Source: Lepeophtheirus salmonis (Eukaryota; Arthropoda; Copepoda; Siphonostomatoida; Caligidae). From it: a DNA stretch of 64,000 nt. The notes below the pieces were generated by a model. The model was not told the DNA's origin and searched no databases. It saw nothing but the letters and a program-made list of their open reading frames with translations. Positions 1 through 10,393 of this stretch are shown here, one piece after another. Made by a program: the position numbers and the translations under genes. The number at the start of each line of letters is the position of its first letter. Within the stretch, counting starts at the first letter, position 1. The stretch covers positions 12,794,301-12,858,300 of the forward strand of contig NC_052133.2 of NCBI RefSeq assembly GCF_016086655.4, written 5' to 3'.

Positions 1-8
1 ATCAAAGT

Positions 9-263
9 ATGAAACATACACATACTATGATTAATAACCCGAAGTTGAACTGTGTGAAGCTGGGAAGAGAAAAATTGAGACTCATTCTACAAGCCTACAC
101 TGGGCATGACCCTTTTCTAGACCAGACCAACTCATCAATAGATATCCTCCCTATCTTACGAGAGACATCAAAGAAATATGAGGAAAATGAAGACATTTGT
201 TTTATAAAATTTATGAAATGTAAGAAAAAAAAAATTATTGAAGAAAATTTTAATGTAAACTAG
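9..263 (+). pseudogene. Unrecognised 84-codon ORF, possible retroelement tail
   Basis: The frame is open from an ATG at 9 to a TAG at 261. The protein is basic, with a Lys-rich C-terminus and a GHDPFL motif at residues 32-37. A Gly-His pair after a hydrophobic helix, followed by a polar region, recalls the segment just before the zinc knuckle of some LINE polymerases, but the expected cysteines are absent. An AATAAA lies 78 bases downstream at 341-346, which would fit the 3' end of a transcript or retroelement. The upstream part is outside the window. I do not recognise the protein with confidence, and chance is possible. Confidence 0.2.
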
Positions 264-569
264 GTTTTACAATTTTCTGTATTATGTATTCTGTATTTTA
301 TATTTGTACAATTTTATTTTATGAATGTATGGCAAGCAGTAATAAATAATGACTCTCAAACCACCTAGAGAATAATATATATTTTTTGGTTCTCTCATGA
401 CGTATTGGTACTTAAGGCTCGTCCGTCATGCAAAACTCGACAATCGTCCAAATTTTGGATTCCCCTTTTTACTTTTTCGAGCATATTATAACATATAAAT
501 CTTATTGTACTGATTTAACTTCTCTGTACAATTAAGAATTAATGTTTACCCACCGCAAAAAAAGAAAAA
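264..569. other. Non-coding AT-rich spacer
   Basis: Contains the AATAAA at 341-346. I see nothing else. Confidence 0.5.
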
Positions 570-1190
570 AAAAATTGAGGTATCTAAAGAGTAGAGTTGA
601 GTATTTTGTAATGGTAAAACTATCTTTAAAAGTTAGAAAAGAAAAAATTATTGTTGTGCATGCTTTCTTTAATTTTTTCTTCATTATTTAATTAGTCTTT
701 TTGGCGTTAACTTTTCCCTCTGAGGTATGCATTATTTCCTATCTTTGGTGTAAATTGTCTTAAAAAAGCATAATATCATTTATCCCTTCAATACATGAAC
801 TTTAATTTGTAGGTAAACAATCTCAGTTTTAATTTCAAATAACTTCATAATTGACACACAATTTTAATGAGAAAAAATTATTCCATAGGACCAAAAATAA
901 GCAAGTTCGTCTATTATGATATTATTTTGTGACAAAAAAACCAAGTTTTTACGTTATAATAAGACAAAATTCGGTATGTATACTACATAGGACACTATGC
1001 ATTGAAGGAATGTGAATTTATATAGAATTACAATATTTTCCTTGGACAAAAACTACTTTAAATGTTGAAGGTTCTCCATTTTATAAAAGTAGTTTATTTT
1101 CTTAAAACGAAATAATTTAGCAGGCAGCTGGTATTAAAAAAAAGTCTTAATTCAGTAATACCATATTTATCACTCCCGTCTTCATCTCGC
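570..1190 (+). repeat. Dispersed repeat family F, copy 1
   Basis: Two blocks recur in the same order at 61310-61670. One contains 'taattagtctttttggcgtt' (about 690-709) against 'ttagtccttgggttaact'. The other contains 'cttaattcagtaata' (1146-1160). Copies are diverged by substitutions and small indels. No coding frame is visible. In the second copy the family lies between the arms of the 60446-62308 inverted repeat, so family F may be internal sequence of that element. Confidence 0.55.
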
Positions 1191-1287
1191 GCTATTTTTC
1201 ATTACAAACTACTTAAATTTATTAATGAGTAATGTTAAAAGTTTAGTATACTTTTAAGCTAAGCCGTTTATTACTTCTTTTTTTTTT

Positions 1288-1575
1288 TTTTTTTGAATTG
1301 GTAATCTGAAGAGTGAATTTTCTTTCCTTATCGGTTGTCATTATAATTTGACTCTTGAAAAGTGAACTTCCTTTTCTACCTCATTCAATTATATTCCTCA
1401 AACCTCATTGAACATTTGTGAATGCTCTTAAAAGACGTAGAAGAACCTTGAGGTTGTGATGCGGGTGGAGTTATAATTGTAAATCCTTGTTGGACTTAGA
1501 GAAGAATTGAGAATGGAGTAAAATCGAGTCCTTCCCTTCCTCCTACCTTGTCACAGCTGTTTTTAGCTGATATGA
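1288..1575 (-). repeat. Dispersed repeat family A, inverted copy
   Basis: The reverse complement aligns with 35640-35800 and 60120-60300. Shared landmarks are 'aatgttcaatgaggt', 'ataatgacaac' and 'agaaaattcactcttcag'. Copies share order but are clearly diverged. No open frame is conserved among copies, so it looks non-coding. Confidence 0.6.
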
Positions 1576-1661
1576 TAAACAGCTAAGCTAGTTTCTTTAA
1601 AACATTGTTCAAATTGTCATAGTTACCATGTTGATTTTTTTTAATCTCCATAATACACACA

Positions 1662-1685
1662 ATTTTCATCAGTACTGATGAAAAT
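1662..1685. repeat. Perfect 24-bp palindrome
   Basis: Each 12-base half (attttcatcagt / actgatgaaaat) is the exact reverse complement of the other, with no spacer. It lies in non-coding DNA and no partner element was seen. Confidence 0.7.
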
Positions 1686-1689
1686 CTTT

Positions 1690-2408
1690 ATTATTTCTTA
1701 TTAGATGAGGTTTTTTAATCAATTTATCCTCTTTTATAATTAATATTAGCCATTTAAAACTCTTATTTTTATACGATCATTATTCATGTATTCATATTAA
1801 TATGCATCTGTACCAATAAAAATATATTGGTTATAACCCGACTATAGTAAAAAATTAATGAGTTGAATATTTTTACTGTTGAATTACGCTTAAGACGGCA
1901 ATTTAAGTAAGTGAAGCTAAAACTTAAGTTAATCTGTTACACATGTTTAAATTATGGGGAAAATATTTCAATGACAGGTTTTAATCATTTTTTTTCAAAA
2001 TTTGATTTTTTGATTGAAAGTTTGTTAGCAAGTAAAAAGTGTTAGGGGGAGGAACGAGTATTGCTCATAATTCCAAGATCCTTTTTTTTTAAATTCAAAA
2101 ATACTCGAGCATCAAAATTCAGGTCACGGCATATCACTAGTTAAAACATAAGCATATAGTAGGTATATTATGTAAGGAACATAAGTACCTTAGAGACAAG
2201 GAATAATTAAAAAGGAAATTGTGAAACTATATACTTATTTTTAAAATAAAGTAAATTATAATAGAAATTTGAACAAAGAAGTACTTTGAGGTGAGGGATG
2301 GTTTAAGTACATGCAATTTTTCACATTCTACTACATATGTATATATTATATATTTAAACCTATTAAATGGAATAAGGGATGATCAAATTGAAAATAATAA
2401 CATCATCT
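1690..2408. other. Non-coding AT-rich stretch
   Basis: No frame, RNA gene or repeat boundary was recognised. Confidence 0.5.
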
Positions 2409-2754
2409 GCAAGGTGGTGTGACAGTCTGTCACTTGTTGTTTATACTAGTTGTTAAAGAATAATGGTGCATGTCGAGAATAATTTCACAGTGCCCTCTAT
2501 GTAAGAAACCTACCCATATATTTTGAGTTGTATTATTTTGCCATTATATGTTGCATTGTTCACAAACTAATATAAGTAAACACAGGTTTAGAATAGCTAG
2601 TTCATATAAAACTTATAACTAGATAGAGCCTGGAGCCGTATTGCGGCCAAATAACACAACTATCTGAGTGCTAATCTTATAAAATATAATTATGTTACTC
2701 TTATAGAGGGCGCTGTGAAAAAATCCTGTTGCTCAAACTGTCACACCACCTTGC
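2409..2754. mobile_element. 346-bp inverted-repeat element (MITE-like)
   Basis: The left end GCAAGGTGGTGTGACAGT (2409-2426) is identical over 18 bases to the reverse complement of the right end (2737-2754). A second inverted pair lies further in: 'cacagtgccctctat' near 2487-2501 against 'atagagggcgctgtg' at 2703-2717. The interior has no ORF, so the element would be non-autonomous. I could not find a convincing target duplication; the flanks 'catcatct' and 'gaataata' differ. The superfamily is therefore open. Confidence 0.7.
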
Positions 2755-3204
2755 GAATAATATTTTTTTTCAGTTCACTGACGCCCTATTGATATGACTA
2801 TACGTCCTATTCAACTCATAACTTAATTTCTACATATTATCATACATAGGTATATATCCAAATGCACTCAAATCCATACGGTTTGAAAATATGGCTTCAA
2901 GCAAGTCCTGACTTGATTTATATGAAGTGCATGCATACATACTTGCATGTATATAATATGATAGTACATAAAATGCCCTAAAGCTCTAATACTTATATCT
3001 TAATTACACAAACATTTAATACAGTTTGATGTATTAAATATTCCAATGTGCTTTACATGTTTAAGAAATTATCATACGTCATTTTAAAAGGGTTACTATT
3101 TGAGAAGTTTGTACTTCTCAAACCTTTTTCACCTGCTCATTCAAAATTTTATTTTATGACTAAAGTCGGTATCTGTCTCTGTTTTTGAAAAAAATACTTT
3201 TTTA
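2755..3204. other. Non-coding stretch
   Basis: A short hairpin, 'gagaagtttgtacttctc' (3101-3118), is present. Nothing else is recognised. Confidence 0.45.
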
Positions 3205-3300
3205 AGCTTAAAAAAAAGAAAATTCATTCTTCAGATTACCAATTTCAAAAAAACGGGCGAGCTAAAAACTACACAAGATTTTTATTACTATATGTATATG
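3205..3300 (+). repeat. Dispersed repeat family A, 3' fragment
   Basis: Contains 'attcattcttcagattacca' and then '...cgggcgagctaaaaactac', as at 35785-35850 and 60288-60350. Confidence 0.55.
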
Positions 3301-3399
3301 TAGTATAAAATATGATCTTACCTAAACGGCAGTGAGATTTCTTTAATTGTGACATATTCGTAGTTTATATAATCAAACCTGTGCGCAGGAATTACATTT

Positions 3400-4000
3400 T
3401 TTTTTTCGGGGGGGAAATACAAAAATGCCTAGTAATTTACAAAAAATTCAAAATAAATTTTTTCCAAAAAATATTACAAGATTAATTTTTTTGAAGTAAA
3501 TTTCTAAATTGACAGCTGTTTACAAAAAATTTCCAAAATGAAATTTCAAATGGGTAAATTTTTTTTTAAAAAATTTAAATAATTTATTTTCAAAAATCTA
3601 CAGCTATAGCCAAAAAATTAATTTTTTTTTGGAAAAAAATTTCAAAATTAATGTTTTTGAAATAAACTTCTAAATTGACATATATTTACAAAAAATAAAT
3701 TTTTTTGGAAAAAAATTTCTTAAATGAAATTTCAAATAGCTAAATTTTTTTTATTTTAAATAATTTTTCTTTCAAAAATTTATGCTATTGATACAAAATT
3801 ATTTTTTTTTTGGAAAAAAATTTCAAAATGAATGTTTTTGAAATAAACTTTTAAATTGACAGCTATTTACAAAAAATTTATTTTTTTTGGAAAAAAATTT
3901 CTTAAATGAAATTTCAAATAGCTAAATTTTTTTTATTTTAAATAATTTTTCTTTCAAAAATCTATGCTATTGTCACAAAATTATTTTTCTTTGGAAAGAA
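3400..4000. repeat. AT-rich tandem array, about 182-186-bp unit
   Basis: The phrase 'atttcaaat' recurs at 3543, 3729 and 3911, giving periods of 186 and 182. Each unit repeats the same order: 'tttggaaaaaaatttc', then 'aaattgaca', then 'tttacaaaaaat', then 'atttcaaat(a/g)g'. At least three units are present. It begins just after a short G-run (3407-3414). Similar unit fragments occur with G-rich heads at 27.5, 34.3 and 63.4-63.9 kb. Confidence 0.75.
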
Positions 4001-4079
4001 AATTTCAATGTTCTGATATATGTGTTGTTTTTATTGTGTATTATTTTAATTTGATCAAAATTGGACAAAAAAAAATAGT

Positions 4080-4735
4080 GAACAGAAATCAAAAAGTCAA
4101 AGAGTTTCAGAACTTCTCGATACAGATGTTGGAACCAAAAAGAGTTTCAGAACTAATTGGTTTGACCGTGAGGACAGTCCGAAACATCAGTATGGGCATG
4201 GGAATTGAGTAAAATGGAATGCAGGAAGTGGAGGAAATTGTTAGAAGCGAGATTGAACATTTGTCAAGTCCTTAGAGGCCAAGATCAAGGAAGATCCAAC
4301 AGCATCAATACGCCACTTGGCTGACGAGTTCCACATGAATAAAATCAACATCAGGACGGGAGTTCGTGATAACCTAGGCCTAAAGAGCTTTTTCAGGACT
4401 CCAAGACATCTCCTCGCCATCAGGATGAAGGCCTTAAGGCTTGACAGATACAAAAACGTATTTAATTACTTTTTGAGTCATCCATGGACGGTGAAGATCT
4501 TCACAGTCGACCAAATTTTGACCCACATAAATGACAAATTTATTGCAGTATCCCCTGAGGAAGTCAAGGGTAACTTAAGGACAAAAAATCCAGCCAAAAA
4601 AATGCGATGGGAGTCGTGGCCTCTGATGGGGAGAAAATAGATCACTTCTTCTAAAAGCTCAATGAGAAAATCTGGGCTGAGGCCTACTATAAGGTCAAGA
4701 AGTGGAAAATCTTGTTTTTTCAATAACATTTTTTA
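4080..4735 (+). pseudogene. Tc1/mariner transposase relic
   Basis: An N-terminal helix-turn-helix part is readable at about 4095-4200, ending RVSELIGLTVRTVRNI. After a frameshift the middle is read at 4260-4640, including SIRHLADEFHMNK and then KIFTVDQILTH and FIAVSPEEVKG. The usual first catalytic Asp, normally just before the 'FTVDQ'-like strand, is missing because the protein jumps from KIF straight to TVDQ. The frame stops at 4638 and a shifted tail (AYYKVKKW) fades near 4720. The C-terminal part carrying the other acidic residues is absent. No TIRs were found. An intact transposase would act in the nucleus on its own ends; this copy cannot. The left flank is the 3.4-4.0 kb tandem array. 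Confidence 0.85.
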
Positions 4736-4739
4736 TTAT

Positions 4740-5904
4740 ACATTTCTAATAAAAAGTAATTAAGGTTTGCTTTTGCTTCTTGATAGGGGAAAAATTCCCC
4801 GGTGCACTTTGTACATGGTAATACTCGGGGGAACAATGATCTACACGAGTTAGCAACATTTTTTTTAAATTCAATTCTTAATTCTAGTAGTAGATATCAG
4901 TTGATTACGAATTTGATATTTGTTTTTTCGCAAATGAACTTTTTGATAACTTTTGTTTTAAAATTTGAAGTATTTTTACCTTTTTTATAGGTTTAAGCCA
5001 ACTTTTGATTATAAAAAAGATCAATAACTCATAATCAAAGTTAGTAATTTTTATTTTATAGGTTATAATGCATATTTGAAATGTGGGTTTCTTTTGATAT
5101 GTGATCATCCATTTTCATGAAAATAAAAATTAAACGTTAAAAAACCACTATATTTTAAGGGTATTAATAGTTTTTGTTTGTCAAAATAATCTGAAATAAT
5201 TGTAATTTAATTTTCAGAAGAGTATTTGTTTCCAGAAGATCTAGTTAAGCAGCAATATTGATTTGAATTCTTTTTTTTTCCTCTCTCTTTTTTTTTTTTT
5301 TAAACATAATTTATCGGGGTTAAGTGCTCAAAGTTTATAAATTATATTGTATAAAAAGAAATAAAGAATTCTATATATAAATAAGGAAACAATGGCGCCA
5401 TTAAATATTTCTTTATCTTTCTTGTATTGAGTCCTTCATTAATAAAATTAAATTCCAAGTAATATTGCAGTTGAATAAGACCTTTTGGAGGCAAAACCTC
5501 TTCTGTAAATTAAACATTAATTATTTACCCTTCAAATAAGTTCCTTTGGCGTAAAAACAAATGAAAAATCAAGGTTTTATAAAAATTGAAATTTTGTTGA
5601 CATGTGCTATCTATTGATTAAGGCCAATTTGTTAGAGCATGCCGAATTCCCTTTAAAATAATTCCATACTTAGTCAAGTATTTTTGAAACTTTCACGGAC
5701 AATGAGAGGTTCCATTCAATTGTCCCAATATTTAGGTATTTTTTGATGAGATAAAAAAGGAAATTATAGGATATTAAAGTAGTTTATTTTATATTTCAAG
5801 GGAAAAAAAACTAATCGGGAAAGATCCAAAACTAATATATTTTTCCTACGTTAGAAGCTGAAGTTACCATTAAATATTCATTTTTCAGTTTGTTAGGTTA
5901 AAAG
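4740..5904. other. Non-coding AT-rich stretch
   Basis: Holds a 15-base inverted repeat, ggggaaaaattcccc (4786-4800). It resembles subrepeats near 39.95-41.77 kb and 62.0 kb. No gene is recognised. Confidence 0.45.
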
Positions 5905-6000
5905 TAGTGTTATTTCAGTCCTTATTTATTCGGTCTAGTCCAGTCTTAAGGCCAGTCCTATCAGTCCTTGGGACCTTTAATCCTTAGGACCGGTTCTAAA
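5905..6000 (+). repeat. Dispersed repeat family B, fragment
   Basis: Several near-copies of 'cagtcctt(gg)gac' are packed here ('cagtccttgggacc' and 'ccttaggaccggttct'). The same motif set recurs at 30730-30830 and, inverted, at 54380-54460. Confidence 0.55.
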
Positions 6001-6146
6001 ATGTTTCGTTGTGCTTGCTTTTTTTTATAGATAAACATCAGTTGCACTGTAGAATAAGTCGTTAAAATTTGTATCTCAAGTAAAACTTCAATAATGTGTT
6101 CGACTTTCATGTTATGAACTAAAAAAAGGAAGTTTGATTTAATTGC

Positions 6147-6229
6147 AACGACGTAGCTCAATGGACAACACTCTCAGTAAAAATTGTTCCCTCAAACTCA
6201 ATGTTCGTAAGTTCGATACTTTGTCGTTC
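6147..6229 (+). other. tRNA-like sequence, possible tRNA-derived SINE head
   Basis: The 5' AACGAC (6147-6152) pairs exactly with GTCGTT (6223-6228), like an acceptor stem. Inside are a plausible A box, TAGCTCAATGG (6154-6164), and a weak B box, GTTCGATAC (6211-6219). The span of about 82 nt would need a long variable arm, as in Leu or Ser tRNAs. I could not fold a clean anticodon arm. A decayed tRNA pseudogene or the head of a SINE running towards 6357 is more likely than a working tRNA. Confidence 0.35.
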
Positions 6230-6378
6230 CTAGAAAAAGAAACATACTTAATGTATGGAGGTATGTGGACTTCAAAGGACAAATCCTGTGTCAGATAGAG
6301 TAATTGTAATACTATAATGTTTAATGATACCTCAACAGTGCTTTTCCATCTGACCAATTGAAAGATATATATATATAC

Positions 6379-7020
6379 ATAGTGTGCGTAACCGAAATCG
6401 GAATAAGCATAAATGGTTTTAAATGGAGAGTAAGGATTAGAGTTATAAGTATGAAATTTCTACCAAAGTTTGTGATTTTATGAAGAACATTTGCGAGTAA
6501 CTTTTTTAATATTTTGTTTTGATTTCAATCATAGAACAAACAAAATGAAACAACATCCTGATTTTTTCTGCCCAGGAATAAATCCCAGGAGCATTGCCAA
6601 CCAGTTGGAGTACTCCCTCACCATTGTATTTGCAGTTAGGGACAGTTTTGAGGCATCTGGGTCAACTTTAAGGCTTAAAGTCCAAAGTTAGGCTTGAATC
6701 CAATTTAAGTTATTTCTGGCCAATCCGTATGGAACCCATCATCACTAGATCTGAATCTGTTTGGGTTAAAGCATATGGAGCGTTGTGGAAAAGGAAGACT
6801 GATGAAGCACCCAATAAAATGTAGATGACCCGAAGGCTTCCATCATTACAACTTGGGATAAAATGTCTAATCATAATGGAAATCATATTGAATAAATTAT
6901 AATTTAATTATTTGATGATTTATTATATAACATTTCAAATTTATATCTCTTATTGATCTTGAGAAATATTATCAAATATTGATGTACTAACATTTGTTCA
7001 GATTTCCGTTACGTACTCTG
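6379..7020 (+). mobile_element. Deleted Tc1-type element with imperfect TIRs
   Basis: The left end reads AGTGTGCGTAACCGAAATC and the inverted right end reads AGAGTACGTAACGGAAATC, followed by GAA/GGAA. At about 642 bp it is less than half the usual Tc1 length. A related copy lies at 37052-37658. Coding traces are on the plus strand: a helix-turn-helix part with RSIANQLEYSLTIVFAVRDSFEASG near 6570-6655 (shown in pieces: RSIANQLEYS, LTIVFAVRD), then after a large deletion the C-terminal part read in several frames (6720-6860). The catalytic core is missing, so it is a non-autonomous relic. Confidence 0.75.
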
Positions 7021-9099
7021 TTTAGTGTATATATATATATGAAATTAAATTCAGAATTTTACCAGAATTTTTTGTAAGTGTAAAATCCTAAGAATTTCTA
7101 TTAATCTTTTACAAAATGAATTTTTACAAAGATCAAAAGGAGTGAAATTGAAGTTCACAGAACTTCAAAAACGATTAGGACTTATAAGAAATTATCAGCA
7201 ATGACATAGAACTGCAGTCCTCAAATATACAGAGCTAATCGTTCAGTTAAAAATATCATTATTAATAAATGTCGGAAAATTTGTCCATATTCTTAAATTG
7301 CAATAAAAAAAATTTATGTTGCATTTATAGTCCTTTTGTACTCGGAGTCCAGGATTCCAAGAGACCAAAGAATTTTCATGCAATGTATTTCTTTTCCGAA
7401 GAGCAAATCTAAAGAAAAATTAATTAAAAAGTGCAATAGTTTAAATTACTAACCCATTTACAACGAGCAAATTGATTAAAGTCCATTTACAGACAAGGTA
7501 TATGCATTGCTTTACTTTTTAATTACTGGTTCCCTTGAATGGAGTAGTATATATATAGTTATTATAATCATAGTATATATTACAGTCACTTATTGGCTTA
7601 AAAACAACACAAATACCCTTAACGATTTTTTTTTTGTAATACTTATATGCTTGTAACATGGAAACTATTTAAAATACAGGGTTCAGCTACATAATTTCTC
7701 TTTTCCAAAAGGCAATAAAACAAGATTTTTGCAATTGGAAAAGTTTTATTTTGGTTTCATAATGATATTATATGCAAATATAGGGATTTTTCTTATGAGA
7801 TCAATTCATAAATGAGTTTTATCCTTGAAATATTGTCATGGTCTTATCTCAAATTGACAACGATATAGAGTGCTTTTTGGAAAAGCTCTTTAACAAAATA
7901 TAGTTAAGATTAACAGCTATCAAATGATACACTTCTAAACTTTATCCATCTGGTTTTTTATTTTTTTTACATTAGGCTTTCAAATATATTAAAATAATTT
8001 ATATCAATTTTCAATACCAGCACTTAAAAAAGCACATTAAAACTAACCAAAAATAAAATAAAAACTTTAAAGCCTTTTTCTGAAAGTCATGAGGCAAACA
8101 GAGAAAAAATAAACACATATTTGGAATCAAAGAATCAAATTTTTCTAAGTTAAGCATATGTTTTTCTAGTTATTAAAACAAAGAGTAATTTTGTAGGATA
8201 GTGTAATTTTTCATTTAGAAGTGTAGTATAGACAATCTTTACAATACAAAAAGATGCACAATTTAATTTGCAACATATACATATTATTTTCAAGTTATGG
8301 ATGACTAATCGATTGAATTATTTGTCAAATTTTGTTATAGCATCAAATTAAGTTCTTTAGTATCATTATCCGAGGAGTAATTAGCGTTCAAAGAATTTTG
8401 CACATTTCAAATTATGAAAATGAAATGGAAAAATCGTTTTTTGTAAATTAGAAATTGAAACAATCAACTGATTTCCATATGTTGTACAAATAAAAACTAT
8501 GGAGCTAATTAGTTTTCATTATTATTATCACCCCATGAATACTACTTCGACAGCCTGATTGCCATGCATTATAAAAAAGGAAATTATATTGTTGTACCCT
8601 GTATTTGTGATAATAATGTTATGTATAAGTTATAGGCATAAAGGCATGTGAGGATATAAACAGTTAGACCTTGGAGGAAGTATGCATAATTCGCTATGGA
8701 TGAAAAATATGTTCAATTCAAGGAAACGCTATTTTTCATTGCGAAATTTAGGTAGAATTATTTTGAGATTATTCAAATCAGTTCCGGCCTCTAAAATGTG
8801 TATATTTTATTTTACATCAAATATATGACTTAAAAACTGATGAAGATTAAAATCACATATTTCAATCTCTCTCACGTGGTTACATGTCCTGTATCAGAAA
8901 AAATATTCTAAAATCCTTTGGAAGTACTATATAAATTCTTCTTAACTATATTCCCAAAAATTTAAAAAAATTGGTATTTGCCCACAGCCTAACCAGAGCT
9001 AATTCAAATTCAATTGATCTACGTTCACAACACAGATAAAGCGGTAAAATCAAAAATATCGACAGGTAACATCAAAATTCTATTTTTTATACTGTATTG
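7021..9099. other. Non-coding AT-rich stretch
   Basis: No convincing reading frame, TIR pair or RNA gene was seen across these 2.1 kb. Confidence 0.5.
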
Positions 9100-9310
9100 A
9101 GTAGTGATTCCGAACCTTTTCATCACGGCAGAGGCCTTAAACTTTTTATATTATCCTGTGATGCCCAACCTCCTACAATAATTTATTAGCTCCCTAATAA
9201 ATTAGACGGGAGTTATGTTTTGACTCTGTTTGTTTGTTTCTTGGTCTGTTGTTCAAAAGGATTACACCAAAAGATATGGATTGATATTGATCTATCTTGG
9301 TATAATGGTT
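9100..9310 (+). mobile_element. hAT-like transposon end (single-ended)
   Basis: 'gtgattccgaaccttttcat' followed by 'cacggcagaggcc' has the hAT terminal style 'CAGTGNTTCCCAACCTTTT'. A related inverted end occurs near 43010-43045 ('ttttcatcactgccaag' as the reverse complement). No partner end or 8-bp duplication was located. The stretch 9190-9310 holds a T/G-rich part and no gene. Confidence 0.4.
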
Positions 9311-10385
9311 TTATATGGTCAGAGTAAGAGGCCACCATATTTTGGGAGGTCAAGGTAGCACAAAACGTGTCACCTCTGAGTTTTTCTCTGTTTTATCTGT
9401 TATAAAATTTCACATACTTACATTTTTTATAACGGATAGTCCTTTTATAAGAAAAAAAAACTCTACCATTCAAGTTTTTGACAAGTTTTATTTTATTTTT
9501 GCGTGATGTATGAATTTTTGTTTATTCTATCCCTTTGATTAAATTGATTTAAATTATTCATTTGCCCTTACTATGAAATTGAAATAGAGATAAGGCTTGT
9601 TGGCCAAGACAAAAAAAAACACTTTAATAATATCAACATGTACTGTATTTTCTTTTCTTTTTTAATATGACACACTGAGCTTTAGCTACGGACGCTTGTT
9701 TACTACATTGTGTTTTCTTAGATCAACTAATCTAGTAGTTCTAAAATACGAAGCGTACACTAAAAAATGAGGCCTCCACAGACAAACAGACACATTCTTC
9801 CTATTAAATGCAAAATAGTCTCACAGTTGTAAGGAAATACTAACTGATTTCTGGTCTTTTTCTTTTTAGAGGAAATGTGGTGAGATATAACGAAGATTGC
9901 TACCTATTTAAGGAGTGGTTGATATTTTAAGGATTTAAAACTGTGAAATGGCTCAAAACACTGATAAAGATAGAAAGACACACACGGACTACTAAGTCGA
10001 TGCCGCCTTTTTTTAAATATGTAGATAAATCGCTTTGTTATCTAATGGTTGTTTTGAAACTTTATCTATCATGGTAGATATTATAACGTTTATACGTATG
10101 TACATTGTACATAAATCTATGTAGCATTAGGGTGGAGCTGATTTTTAAAATTTTCAAAATGTTGATTTTTAATATGTCAAAATGTTTATTTTACTCCAAA
10201 AATAATATTTACAAATTTTGCTCTAAAGTTTTAAATATTTAGATAAACAAAAAGTTACAATTCAATACACTACAATTATCTTTGTTTCGAACAGATTACC
10301 ACAAAATTCTCATAAAAATAATTAAAACATGTTTAACATCATTTTTATTATTCTAAATTTGTTATTTTAATCAAAAATCTGTAAC
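9311..10385. other. Non-coding stretch
   Basis: No gene or repeat boundary was recognised. The only ORF here (9315-9506) is low-complexity in composition and looks like chance. Confidence 0.45.
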
Positions 10386-10393
10386 GTCTAGTA

